Under the pieces are notes generated by a model. It made no database searches. It was given only the letters and a program-made list of their open reading frames with translations, and had not been told where the DNA came from. From the NCBI GenBank assembly GCA_016716525.1, contig JADJWE010000009.1, forward strand, positions 620,001 through 684,000: DNA of 64,000 nucleotides, given 5' to 3'. The DNA comes from Candidatus Flexicrinis affinis. GTDB lineage: Bacteria; Chloroflexota; Anaerolineae; Aggregatilineales; Phototrophicaceae. Of this stretch, positions 1 through 8,246 are shown piece after piece (positions within the stretch are counted from its first letter, which is position 1; each line of letters starts with the position of its first letter). Position numbers and translations under genes: made by a program.

Positions 1-791
1 GTACTGGTGTTCGTCGGCGAGTTGGTTGCGGTGGCCGTGAAGGTCGGCGTATCCGTCGGGGTGCTGGTAGCGGTGTCGGTCGGCGTCGCCGACGGCGTAT
101 CTGTGCTGGTCGGTTCTGGCGTCTCGGTATCGGTCGCGGTTGCAGTCGGCTCGGGCGTGTCGGTCGGGGTGTCGGTTGCTGTGGCAGTGGGCTCGTCGGT
201 CGCGGTCGGTTCAGGTGTCATGTGGACAGGGACCGCCGTGCGCGTTGGCCCCGGCGTGTTGGTGGCGAAGACGGCATCTGCCGACGTGCCCTCGATCACG
301 GCGATGACGTCCTCGGGCGCAGGTTCGGCGTCGTCGGACTCGGCGATGCTCGGGCAGGCGATCACACCGGTAAACACGGGTTCGTCGCTGTCGCCGGCGA
401 AGAGCAGGAAGACGTAAGTTTCGGCGGTTTCTGCGAGTGCGCGCCCGAAGACAAGCGTCTCGCCGGACTCCGCGACATCAACCGAGAAGCTCACGCTCTC
501 ATCGGTGGTGACGATGGTGGCGTCGAGCGAGGTGCCAGCCAGCGATTCGTCGTCTACCGTGACGGTTACAGCAACGACTTCGGCGTAACAAGTGGCGTTG
601 ACCCCGACGATGCGTTCGCCGCGCAGAATAATGGGCTGAACGTCGTCCGGTTCGGGGCCGATCTCAGCGGTTGAGTCTGTAGGTTCGCTGGTCGGAGTTG
701 GCGCGTCGGACTGTCCCCACGCCAGCCCGCTTACGGCGATCGCAATCGTGAGGCCAACGACTAACCGGACAATCCACGCGTGCTGCCGCAT
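1..791 (-). CDS. Secreted Pro/Thr-rich protein, C-terminal part cut off by window edge
   Basis: The reading frame opens at an ATG (791-789) and stays open to base 1, so the 3' end lies outside the window. The N-terminus has a hydrophobic signal peptide (about residues 8-26, ending near LAWGQ). Residues about 50-165 form a domain with two cysteines (NATCYAE and VIACPS) that I do not recognise. From about residue 180 the protein becomes a low-complexity tail of PTATPTDTPTDTPEP-type repeats, typical of wall or surface linkers in Chloroflexota and some Firmicutes. It is transcribed away from the LacI operon. No function can be assigned. The plus-strand valine-rich frames over the tail are shadows of this repeat. 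Confidence 0.75.
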   Translation of the reverse strand, partial: MRQHAWIVRLVVGLTIAIAVSGLAWGQSDAPTPTSEPTDSTAEIGPEPDDVQPIILRGERIVGVNATCYAEVVAVTVTVDDESLAGTSLDATIVTTDESVSFSVDVAESGETLVFGRALAETAETYVFLLFAGDSDEPVFTGVIACPSIAESDDAEPAPEDVIAVIEGTSADAVFATNTPGPTRTAVPVHMTPEPTATDEPTATATDTPTDTPEPTATATDTETPEPTSTDTPSATPTDTATSTPTDTPTFTATATNSPTNTS

Positions 792-983
792 AACGCGTCT
801 CCTCGATGTGTCAGAAGCGCTTCCCAACACCACGACCGGCCCGCAATCTGCGCATCTGCCGGTCGATCTGTACTGCTTAACGTCGGGTGGAAATACTACC
901 CGTATTGTTCCCGAATTCGCAATTCTACGCAACCGGCCAAACGAACGGCAGTGCGGTGCCGGAACATGAAAGTGCAGCTTAAC

Positions 984-1049
984 GGTTTGGGTGCTAGATC
1001 GAGTCCCGAGTCCGTTACGGGACACGCCCGGTACGAGAGTCACCAAACC
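984..1049. repeat. Nested inverted repeat upstream of the LacI operon
   Basis: A 7-bp perfect outer stem (GGTTTGG 984-990 with CCAAACC 1043-1049) encloses an inner 6-bp hairpin (GTCCCG 1003-1008 with CGGGAC 1018-1023). It lies in the 376-bp intergenic stretch 792-1167, which otherwise holds only the promoter described next. The outer arms resemble a tRNA acceptor stem, but no T-arm or anticodon arm can be folded. It could be a structured leader, a tRNA relic or chance. Confidence 0.35.
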
Positions 1050-1076
1050 CTAATCTGTGTACGCTATGCGCCGATT

Positions 1077-1133
1077 TTGACATCCGAAACGTTTCGGGTT
1101 ATGGTTTAGGTGTGATCCAAAACGTTTCGGATC
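1077..1133 (+). promoter_or_regulatory. LacI-type promoter with two operators
   Basis: A promoter is readable as TTGACA (1077-1082), a 17-bp spacer and TATGGT (1100-1105). Operator 1, CCGAAACGTTTCGG (1084-1097), is a perfect 14-bp palindrome inside the spacer. Operator 2, GATCCAAAACGTTTCGGATC (1114-1133), is a 20-bp palindrome with one mismatched pair, at the expected transcription start. Their centres are 33 bp apart, about three helical turns. The central CG and AAACGTTT core are typical of LacI/GalR-family operators, so the adjacent regulator very probably controls its own operon here. Confidence 0.8.
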
Positions 1134-1167
1134 GCGTTTTGACTAGTATTTAGGCTTCTTGACATCA

Positions 1168-2190
1168 ATGAATAAGTCGACCCTCAAGGAAATTGCGCGG
1201 GCGACGGGTTATTCGATCACCACGGTCTCTCGCGCGCTCGGCGGCTTCGATGACGTCAGCGATCGCACGCGCCAAGTCATCCTCGAAGAAGCCGAACGGC
1301 AGGGCTACGAACCCAACCTCGCGGCGCGCGCGCTGCAGACCCGTCGCACGCAGACGGTCGGGCTGATCACGCCGCTCGACGGCCCTCGGTTTCCCAACCC
1401 ATTCTTTACCGAATTCGTCGCCGGTGTCGGGCACACGGTCGGAATGGCGCACTTTGACCTGCTGTTGAGCACAAATGTCTCGAACGGCTCGGAGTTGAAC
1501 GCCTACCGCCGCTTGATTGGCGGACGGCGCGTGGACGGCATGATTGTCTTGCGCACGAAAGTCGATGACGAGCGTATTCACTTCCTGTCGCGGTCGAACA
1601 TCCCGTTCGTGGTGTTCGGGCGCACCGAGAACGTCGACGAGTACGTGTTTATCGATGTCGATGGCGAGGCGGGGCAGGCCGCGCTGACCCGTCACTTCAT
1701 TGGCCTCGGCCACCGCCGGATCGCCTATTTGGCGCCGCCAAGCGAGCTGATGTTCGCCCATTACCGCCGGCGCGGCTACGAACGCGCCATGCAAGACGCC
1801 GGCCTAACGATTGATCAGGCTCTAGTTGTCGAAACCGAACTGACCGAGCGTGCCGGGTCACAGGCGGCGAAACGACTGCTCGATCTGGCCGATCCGCCTA
1901 CCGCTATCATGACCGGCAATGACCAAGTGGCATTCGCGGTCATGGGGGCAGTTCAGGAGCGCGGCCTGCTTGTCGGGCAGGACATTGCCGTGGGCGGGTT
2001 TGACGACGTGTCGTCTGCTGAACACATCCATCCCGGACTGACGACCGTACACCAGCCGATTTTCGACATCGCGCAGCGCTGCGCGACCATCCTCTTGCAG
2101 TTGATCGCGGGTGTCGCAATCGCGAGCCGCGCAACGTTGATTGAACCGGAACTTGTGATCAGAGCCTCGTCCGGGCCACCGCGACATTGA
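1168..2190 (+). CDS. LacI-family transcriptional repressor of sugar uptake operon
   Basis: A 340-residue LacI/GalR regulator. Residues 3-50 are the DNA-binding headpiece (STLKEIARATGYSITTVSRA, then hinge-like PNLAARALQTRRT), followed by a periplasmic-binding-like effector domain with VGLITP, DGMIVL, HRRIAYL and VGGFDD blocks. ATG at 1168 is preferred to a TTG at 1159 because the family starts just before the helix-turn-helix. Two palindromic operators lie 35-90 bp upstream. The binding-protein gene of a sugar ABC importer starts 85 bp downstream on the same strand without a visible second operator. The simplest reading is one autoregulated operon induced by the imported sugar. The effector is unknown. 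Confidence 0.93.
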   Translation: MNKSTLKEIARATGYSITTVSRALGGFDDVSDRTRQVILEEAERQGYEPNLAARALQTRRTQTVGLITPLDGPRFPNPFFTEFVAGVGHTVGMAHFDLLLSTNVSNGSELNAYRRLIGGRRVDGMIVLRTKVDDERIHFLSRSNIPFVVFGRTENVDEYVFIDVDGEAGQAALTRHFIGLGHRRIAYLAPPSELMFAHYRRRGYERAMQDAGLTIDQALVVETELTERAGSQAAKRLLDLADPPTAIMTGNDQVAFAVMGAVQERGLLVGQDIAVGGFDDVSSAEHIHPGLTTVHQPIFDIAQRCATILLQLIAGVAIASRATLIEPELVIRASSGPPRH

Positions 2191-2275
2191 GGCAGAAAGG
2201 AGCGCGCACATCACGCCACTTTATTGTTCCCACCGTGACATCCATTTGAGCTCGATCACTTGAGGAGACACGACA

Positions 2276-3649
2276 ATGCAGAAACGATTCTTACTGGTCC
2301 TACTGGTTGCCGCACTGGCGATCGTCCTGTCGGGTGTGTCGGTGGCGCAGAGCTCGGCATCGCTGACGTTCTGGAGCACCGAAGAACAGCCCGAACGGGC
2401 CCGCGCAACGCAGGCCATCATCGACCGCTTCACCGCAGAGACCGGCATCAACGTGTCGCTGGTGCTGACGAACGAGGACATCCTCGACAGCCTGATGGCC
2501 GCCAACCTGGCTGCCGGCACGCTGCCAGACGTCATGTTCCACCCGGTCGACTATGCCGCGGCGTGGTACTCGGAAGGAATCCTCAGCGCTGAAGCCGCCA
2601 CACAGGTCATTACCGATCTCGGTGCCGACAACTTCAGCGGTCTGGCGTTGGTCGACAACGGCATGAATCAGTACATGTCCGTCCCGACCGACGGTTGGGG
2701 GCAGGTCTTGATCTATCGCAAGGACCTGTTTGACGCCGCCGGACTCGAGCACCCGGATACGTTCGATAAGATCATGGCCGCCGCCGCGGCGCTCAATGAT
2801 CCGGACAACAACTTCTACGGCATCGTGGCCGCCACCGATCCGTCGGCAGTCTTCACGCAGCAGACGTTCGAGCACTTCGCGCTGGCCAACGGCGTCAGCT
2901 TGACCGACGCCGACGGCAACGTCACGCTGAATACGCCGGCGATGGTCGAAGCGCTCGACTTCTACACCTCGTTGGTAACCGATTACGGTCCTCCGGGTGT
3001 CGTTGACGTCGTAACGTCGCGCGGAACGTACTTCGCGGGTCAGGCGGCGATGCTGGTATGGTCGCCGTTCGTCCTCGACGAAATGGCTGGCCTGCGCGAT
3101 GCCGCGCTGCCGAACTGCCCGGAATGCGCGGACGACATTGCGTTCCTCGCCCGTAACAGCGGGTTCGTGCCGGCATTCGTCGGACCGAGCGGCAGCGCGC
3201 CGGCGCAGTACGGTCAGGTCTCGAACATGGGCATCAGCACGAGCGCCCCGCCCGAGGCCATCGAGTTCGTCAAGTTCTGGCTGACTGAAGGCTACATGGA
3301 CTGGTTGGCCGTGGCGCCGGAGGGCAAGTTCCCGATGCTGCGCGGCAACTCCGACAACCCGGTTGCCAACGTCGAAGGTTGGGCGTTGCTGCCGGCGGGC
3401 GTCGACCGCAAAGCACCGCTTGGCGACTTCTACAGCCAAGACGTGATCAACGGGATCGCGGAAGGCGCAACCGGCTTTGCACGTTGGGGCTTCGCCGAAG
3501 GGCAGGGTCTGCTGGTTAGCGCCGTCTATCAGGACTTGACGGTCCCGCGGGCAATCGCAGACATCCTGAGTGGCGCGCTTACGCCGGAAGAGGCGGCAGC
3601 GGAGATTCAGGCCGAGGTTGAGGACATCGCCGCCGGCCTCGCCGAATAA
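2276..3649 (+). CDS. Sugar ABC transporter substrate-binding protein (family 1)
   Basis: A 457-residue extracellular solute-binding protein. The signal peptide covers residues 1-25 (KRFLLVLLVAALAIVLSGVS, cleavage near VAQS). It lacks a lipobox cysteine, so anchoring may be indirect. The mature part has the MalE/UgpB-type pattern: LTFWSTEEQPERARA at the start, a GWGQVLIYRKDLFDAAGL segment near residue 145 and a tryptophan-rich WSPFVLDEMAG region. A good ribosome-binding site (GAGGAGA) lies 8 bases before the ATG. It is followed by two permease genes and a glycosidase. In the cell it captures the sugar outside the membrane and hands it to the permeases. The ligand cannot be read from sequence. 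Confidence 0.92.
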   Translation: MQKRFLLVLLVAALAIVLSGVSVAQSSASLTFWSTEEQPERARATQAIIDRFTAETGINVSLVLTNEDILDSLMAANLAAGTLPDVMFHPVDYAAAWYSEGILSAEAATQVITDLGADNFSGLALVDNGMNQYMSVPTDGWGQVLIYRKDLFDAAGLEHPDTFDKIMAAAAALNDPDNNFYGIVAATDPSAVFTQQTFEHFALANGVSLTDADGNVTLNTPAMVEALDFYTSLVTDYGPPGVVDVVTSRGTYFAGQAAMLVWSPFVLDEMAGLRDAALPNCPECADDIAFLARNSGFVPAFVGPSGSAPAQYGQVSNMGISTSAPPEAIEFVKFWLTEGYMDWLAVAPEGKFPMLRGNSDNPVANVEGWALLPAGVDRKAPLGDFYSQDVINGIAEGATGFARWGFAEGQGLLVSAVYQDLTVPRAIADILSGALTPEEAAAEIQAEVEDIAAGLAE

Positions 3650-3667
3650 TCGAACCTTCACACCAAT

Positions 3668-3695
3668 CCGGCCTGCGGTCATGTCCGCGGGCCGG
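3668..3695 (+). promoter_or_regulatory. Intercistronic hairpin between binding protein and permease genes
   Basis: An 11-bp stem with one G-T pair (CCGGCCTGCGG 3668-3678 and CCGCGGGCCGG 3685-3695) has a 6-base loop. It lies 19 bp after the binding-protein stop and 39 bp before the first permease. There is no clear T-run immediately after it, so it is more likely an RNA 3'-end protector or partial terminator that keeps binding protein in excess over permease, as known for malE-malF. Confidence 0.6.
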
Positions 3696-3734
3696 GTTCC
3701 CTCCCCCCATTTTGCCTAGTGAGGGAGTCATCTA

Positions 3735-4910
3735 ATGTTGGCCGAACTCTCGTTATTCGAACTTGCCGTTTTTTCGTTTGCGTGGGCCTGTATCGGCGGG
3801 CTTCCCGGGTTCTACTTATTCAGCGCCATCGACCGAAATCCTCGGGTCGGTGCGCGGATTGGCGTGGTTGTCGGCGTGGCGGTGGGGCTTGGCGGGGTGG
3901 CGATCGGCCTGATCGACTCTGCTGCCGCGCTGCTCAATGCCGTGCTGGTCCTGTGGCTGATCGGGTTCGGGGCCGCCGCAGTCGCACCGTTGTTGGGAGT
4001 CCAGCCCGGCAGGTATGCAAAGTCTGTATCGCTGTCACAACGATCGGCAGACTTGGCGTACGGGCTGCTGCTGCCGGCATTCGTACTGACGTCGATCATC
4101 ATCGTCTTTCCGATGATCTGGAACGTGCTGCTGGCGTTCAGACCGGTGCGGCTGCGTGACTTGCAAGATTTCCGGTTGTTTTCATTCGACGACCTGACGT
4201 TTGCCAACTTCGAACGTGTTTTCAACACGCGCGGCTTCTTCGATACGCTTGGGCGCACCTTTGTCTATACGGTCTCCGGCACGATCCTGGCGATCTTGTT
4301 CGGGCTGATCGCCGCGTTGATCGTCAAGGATAAGTTCCCGGGCCGCAACCTTGTGCGCGGCTTTCTGCTTTTTCCCTACATTGCGCCGATCATCTCGGTC
4401 GTGTTGATCTGGAAGATGATGTTCAATGCGCAGTACGGTCTGGTCAACGAGGTCGTCGACGCGCTTGGCGGCAGGCGAATGGATTTCCTCAATACGCCGG
4501 GCATCGCGTTCACGATGGTCATACTCTTCCAAGCATGGCGCTACTTCCCGTTCGCGTTCCTGTTCATCCTCGCGCGGATTCAGGCAATACCGGATGAACT
4601 GTACGAGGCGGCCAAGGTAGACGGCGCTGCACCGTCGGAGCGGTTGGTCTATATCACGCTGCCTGAACTGCGGTCGGTGATCGGCACGCTGTTCCTGCTG
4701 CGGTTTATCTGGACGTTCAACAAGTTCGACGACGTCTTCCTGCTGACCGGCGGCGCGGCGCAGACCAAGCTGGTCACGATCGAGGTCTACGATCAACTGT
4801 TCGGCTCGCGCAACGTCGGCACCGCCGCAGCAGTTGCGCTGGTGCTGGCAGTCGTCCTGTTCGGCCTTGTCGCAATCTATCAGCGATTCTTCAATGTGGA
4901 GGAAACATAG
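3735..4910 (+). CDS. Sugar ABC transporter permease, MalF/UgpA type with N-terminal membrane extension
   Basis: A 391-residue inner-membrane permease. The first ~100 residues carry extra hydrophobic segments (about 5-30, 38-60, 65-85) ahead of the usual six-helix core that begins near LLLPAFVLTSIIIVFPMIW. The ATPase-coupling EAA loop is visible as ELYEAAKVDGAAPSERLVYI near residues 290-315. It pairs with the following MalG-type permease, whose start is 3 bases downstream. No ATP-binding subunit is encoded nearby; such importers often borrow a shared MsmX/MsmK-type ATPase encoded elsewhere (family knowledge). The long N-terminal extension is larger than in most UgpA homologues. Confidence 0.92.
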   Translation: MLAELSLFELAVFSFAWACIGGLPGFYLFSAIDRNPRVGARIGVVVGVAVGLGGVAIGLIDSAAALLNAVLVLWLIGFGAAAVAPLLGVQPGRYAKSVSLSQRSADLAYGLLLPAFVLTSIIIVFPMIWNVLLAFRPVRLRDLQDFRLFSFDDLTFANFERVFNTRGFFDTLGRTFVYTVSGTILAILFGLIAALIVKDKFPGRNLVRGFLLFPYIAPIISVVLIWKMMFNAQYGLVNEVVDALGGRRMDFLNTPGIAFTMVILFQAWRYFPFAFLFILARIQAIPDELYEAAKVDGAAPSERLVYITLPELRSVIGTLFLLRFIWTFNKFDDVFLLTGGAAQTKLVTIEVYDQLFGSRNVGTAAAVALVLAVVLFGLVAIYQRFFNVEET

Positions 4911-4913
4911 ACG

Positions 4914-5819
4914 ATGGCCGCACAGACTCAATCCAGCGCCGCCTATGCGCCTCCGCCCGTCGAATGGACTCGCGAGCGCGTCGAAACGCTGATCGCGCGC
5001 ATCCTGAAGGTGGTGTTCATCGTCTTCTTCGTGTTCATTACTGCCTTCCCGTTCTACTGGATGCTGAACCTGTCGATCCGGCCGTTTCAGGACGTGCTGA
5101 CCAATCCGACGCGGCTGTTCCCGACGCCCGAGCAGCTCGCTAACTTCTGGGACTCCTACGACGCGGTGCTATTTCAATACAGCTTTACGACGTATACGTT
5201 AAACAGCCTCGTGTTGTCGCTGTTTACCGTGGGCTTCACACTTCTGATGGCGATCCCCGGTGCATACGCGGTGACCCGCTTGAGATTCCGCTTTCGCAGC
5301 GCGATGAGCTTCGGCATTCTGCTGGTCTATATGTTCCCAGCGATCGTGATCGGTATCCCGCTATTCGTGATCTACAGCCAGTTGGGAATCCGCGGCAGTC
5401 TACCCGGCATGATCGTTATCTACATGTCCGGCACGCTGCCGGTAGCGTTGTACATGCTGCGAAGCTACTTTCTGACACTGCCTGCGGAGCTGGAGGAAGC
5501 GGCGCTGATCGATGGCTGTACGACGCTCGGCATGATCCGGCGCGTGATCTTGCCGCTGTCGGTGCCGGCGGTTGCCAGCGTGGCGCTGTATACGTTCATG
5601 ATCGCGTGGAATGAAATCCTGTTCGCGATCCTGTTCCTCACCGAGACACCGACGAGCTGGACGCTGCCGTTGGGCCTGCGCTTGTTGGACGGGCAGGAAG
5701 TGCCGCGGACGTACTTGATGGCCGGATCAGTGATCATCACGGTGCCGGTGCTCGCACTCTTCTTCTTCTTCGAGCGATTCCTGACGCGTGGCTTGACCGC
5801 CGGCGCCGTGAAGGGATAA
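4914..5819 (+). CDS. Sugar ABC transporter permease, MalG/UgpE type
   Basis: A 301-residue permease with six predicted helices beginning at ILKVVFIVFFVFITAFPFYW. The coupling motif is EEAALIDGCTTLGMIRRVILP near residues 193-213, the MalG-type EAA loop. The protein ends FFFFERFLTRGLTAGAVKG, a C-terminus very typical of the family. The gene starts 3 bases after the partner permease and ends 6 bases before the glycosidase gene, so it is in the middle of the operon. Together the two permeases form the channel for the sugar bound by the upstream solute-binding protein. Confidence 0.94.
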   Translation: MAAQTQSSAAYAPPPVEWTRERVETLIARILKVVFIVFFVFITAFPFYWMLNLSIRPFQDVLTNPTRLFPTPEQLANFWDSYDAVLFQYSFTTYTLNSLVLSLFTVGFTLLMAIPGAYAVTRLRFRFRSAMSFGILLVYMFPAIVIGIPLFVIYSQLGIRGSLPGMIVIYMSGTLPVALYMLRSYFLTLPAELEEAALIDGCTTLGMIRRVILPLSVPAVASVALYTFMIAWNEILFAILFLTETPTSWTLPLGLRLLDGQEVPRTYLMAGSVIITVPVLALFFFFERFLTRGLTAGAVKG

Positions 5820-5825
5820 GCGGCT

Positions 5826-7046
5826 ATGACATGGACCTCTGAACGCTGGCGGGACGAGGTCGCAGCGCTGTTCGCGCTCAATCGAGTCGAGGTGGATGGT
5901 TTCCGGTATACGCGTCCGGCGCCATCCACCTACGAACACCAATGGCTGTGGGATTCGTGCTTTCACGCGATTATCCTGCGACACATCGACCCGGCGATGG
6001 CATGGGACGAACTGCGTGCCGTAACTGCACGCGCGATCCCGTCCGGCCCGGATGCCGGGATGCTGCCGCACATGCAGTATTGGCGCGGCGGCGGGGCGGG
6101 GTTGTGGGGCGCAGACCTGCACAGCATCATTACACAGCCACCGCTGGTCGCGATTGCGGCGCAGTTGGTGTGGGAGGTCGCTCCTGACGAGCATGCGCTG
6201 CGCGAGATCTATCCGGCGGTGGCGGCTTTCCACGCGTGGTTTGACCGCCGGCGCGACGTGGACGGCGACGGGCTGGTGTGCCTCCTGCATCCGTGGGAGT
6301 CGGGCTGGGATTCATCGCCGCGATGGGACGCACCCATGGGCCTGCCCGTACTGCCTTCCGACGAGGACGCGCGATCGGCACGCATGGCGCTGGCCGCGGC
6401 GCTGCAGGAACACGGCACCGACCCGCGCACAGCGCGCACGGATGGCCGGTTCTGCATCGTGCCGGCCGACTTCAATGCAATCCGAATTGCGGATCTGGAT
6501 GCGTTGGCATGGATGGCGGGGCAGATTGGAGCGACCTCCGATGCAACGCTGTGGACGGCAGATGCGAAGAAGGCGCGTACGGCATTCCGCCGCAGGCTGA
6601 TTCGCGATGGGCAGCCGGTCGACCTCGATTTGGTGACTGGCAAGGCGCTGGCGGTCGAGACGGCGGGCCAATTCGTGACGCTGTTCGGCGGCGCACTGGA
6701 TAGGTCCGAGGCAGAGGCGATTGCCGCGCGGCTTGATCTAGCCGGATGGGCGACGCGCTGGCGGGTTCCAACGTCGCCAACGAATCAGCCGCAGTATGCC
6801 GGCGGGCGCTATTGGCGCGGTAACGTGTGGGTCAATGTCAATTGGCTGATTTGGGCGGGGCTGCGCCGGTACGGGTTGATCGAACAGGCAGATGCGCTGG
6901 CGCTTCAGACGGCGGAACTGGTCGAGACGCAGGGTTGGCACGAGTACTTCGATCCGGCGACGGGCGCGGGGCATGGCTCGCATCCGCACTCGTGGACGGC
7001 GCTTGCGCACGACATGCTGGCCGTCACCGCCGGCGACTTGGGATAA
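5826..7046 (+). CDS. GH63/MGH1-like glycoside hydrolase (sugar or glycosylglycerate cleaving)
   Basis: A 406-residue intracellular protein without a signal peptide. It has the (alpha/alpha)6-barrel hallmarks of the GH63 and mannosylglycerate-hydrolase-like group: YEHQWLWDSCFHAIILRHID near residues 38-57, WESGWDSSPRWD near 158-170, GGRYWRGNVWVNVNW near 325-340 and a C-terminal GWHEYFDPATGAGHGSHPHSW. It is the last gene of the LacI-controlled ABC operon, so it probably hydrolyses the imported glycoside in the cytoplasm. Candidate substrates are alpha-glucosides or compatible solutes such as mannosyl- or glucosylglycerate. The exact specificity is inference, and a trehalase-like activity is possible. 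Confidence 0.8.
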   Translation: MTWTSERWRDEVAALFALNRVEVDGFRYTRPAPSTYEHQWLWDSCFHAIILRHIDPAMAWDELRAVTARAIPSGPDAGMLPHMQYWRGGGAGLWGADLHSIITQPPLVAIAAQLVWEVAPDEHALREIYPAVAAFHAWFDRRRDVDGDGLVCLLHPWESGWDSSPRWDAPMGLPVLPSDEDARSARMALAAALQEHGTDPRTARTDGRFCIVPADFNAIRIADLDALAWMAGQIGATSDATLWTADAKKARTAFRRRLIRDGQPVDLDLVTGKALAVETAGQFVTLFGGALDRSEAEAIAARLDLAGWATRWRVPTSPTNQPQYAGGRYWRGNVWVNVNWLIWAGLRRYGLIEQADALALQTAELVETQGWHEYFDPATGAGHGSHPHSWTALAHDMLAVTAGDLG

Positions 7047-7073
7047 TATGGGATAAGTTGGGAAATGAGGGCA

Positions 7074-8246
7074 TCATAGATGCGCTGAAATGATCTCATC
7101 ATATATGGATTCAAGTCGCATTGCCTGCGTCACGCGGTCAAATTCAGACTCGATATGTTTCCTTCCCTTCTGCGTCATACCTTCCCAACGAGAAGGATGT
7201 TCAACAATCCATGTGAGCTTCTCGACAATACTGTCGATATCGCCCTCGGCAGCAAGCAAACCAGTCTGTCCATCCTTTATGAGTTCCGGTATATCTGAAT
7301 GATCGGAGCTCACGATGGGGATGCCGGTCGCGGCCATATCAGCTAACACCATTGGTGTGCCTTCCTTGTCTCCGTCCGGGGCAGTAACACTAGTAGATAA
7401 GAACAGATGATGTTGGTACGCCGACTCTAGCAGCGATGGATATGACCGCGCGCCAAGCAGTGACGTTATCGAAGCTAAGCCTTGGTGCTCAATTTCCGAC
7501 AGGATTCGCTGTTTCTCAGGCGCTGAGTCCGGTACATCTATCGCATCCCCTATGATCGTGATCTGAAGCGGAATATCCCGTTTCAAGCGCCCCAGCGCCC
7601 TGAGGGCAAGCGGAATCCCCTTCTTTGGACGGAATGTGGCCGCGATTAACACTCTAAGTGGTTCCTGCTTATCCCACTTTCGAGACATGAACTCAATGCT
7701 CGATATGTCGACACCAAGATGCTGAATGCGTGCCTTTTCAGGCGGGCAGCCTAAGTCGACGATAGCCTGCTGCATGCGTGCGCCTAGACACAACACCGCA
7801 CTGCACTGTGCGAAAAGCTTGCGATACTTTCTTTTCCACCCAGGGCGCTCACCGTACTGGGCGATATCGTACCCGTAGAAAGACGTTATGAGCGGCAGAT
7901 GCGTCTCAAGCGCCGTAGACATTGCATAGACACCTGCTCTACCAAAGTGGGCGTGAATTATGGCAATAGAGTCTTTGCGCATCTGCCGGGCAAGCGACTT
8001 GCTTGCACCACCAAATAGACGTTCCTGAGCATGAGCGAGCGCGATGGAAGCTTTTCGCGCATATGGCGTTGACCCGAAGTTAGGTGTGATCTGTACGAAG
8101 TCAGGGCTACGGGTGATGTCGTCATCGACGGTACGAGCCCAACTATATACGCGACTGCGATAGCGACTCAGCGCAACAATCTGGTTGTACAGCCAGCTTG
8201 AACGGTTGTAAGTAACTACAAAGTGGCCAACACCGGGCGTCATCAT
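7074..8246 (-). CDS. Group 1 (GT4-type) glycosyltransferase
   Basis: A 390-residue GT-B glycosyltransferase. The N-terminal half contains the IIHAHFGRAGVYA segment (acceptor domain). The C-terminal half starts at LRVLIAATFRPKKGIPLALRA, the usual nucleotide-sugar domain entry, and has KEGTPMVLADMAATGIPIVSS, the family's E-x7-E region with Asp in the second acidic position. It resembles WcaL/AmsK-type enzymes that add sugars to exopolysaccharide or O-antigen units. It overlaps the upstream SDR gene by 4 bp (ATGA), so the two are translationally coupled. The sequence is visibly more AT-rich than the genes to its left, suggesting acquisition with the rest of the polysaccharide cluster. Confidence 0.9.
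   Translation of the reverse strand: MMTPGVGHFVVTYNRSSWLYNQIVALSRYRSRVYSWARTVDDDITRSPDFVQITPNFGSTPYARKASIALAHAQERLFGGASKSLARQMRKDSIAIIHAHFGRAGVYAMSTALETHLPLITSFYGYDIAQYGERPGWKRKYRKLFAQCSAVLCLGARMQQAIVDLGCPPEKARIQHLGVDISSIEFMSRKWDKQEPLRVLIAATFRPKKGIPLALRALGRLKRDIPLQITIIGDAIDVPDSAPEKQRILSEIEHQGLASITSLLGARSYPSLLESAYQHHLFLSTSVTAPDGDKEGTPMVLADMAATGIPIVSSDHSDIPELIKDGQTGLLAAEGDIDSIVEKLTWIVEHPSRWEGMTQKGRKHIESEFDRVTQAMRLESIYDEIISAHL

Noticed and set aside
1..230. Tandem short repeats, possibly CRISPR or a valine-rich protein on the plus strand
   Set aside because: The repetition is explained by Pro/Thr codons of the minus-strand secreted protein; there are no spacers.
984..1049. Possible tRNA gene (7-bp acceptor-like stem)
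   Set aside because: No T-arm with a TTC-type loop and no anticodon arm can be folded on either strand.
2300..3682. 460-codon minus-strand open frame opposite the sugar-binding protein
   Set aside because: Antisense shadow caused by high GC; arginine-rich and without any family motif.
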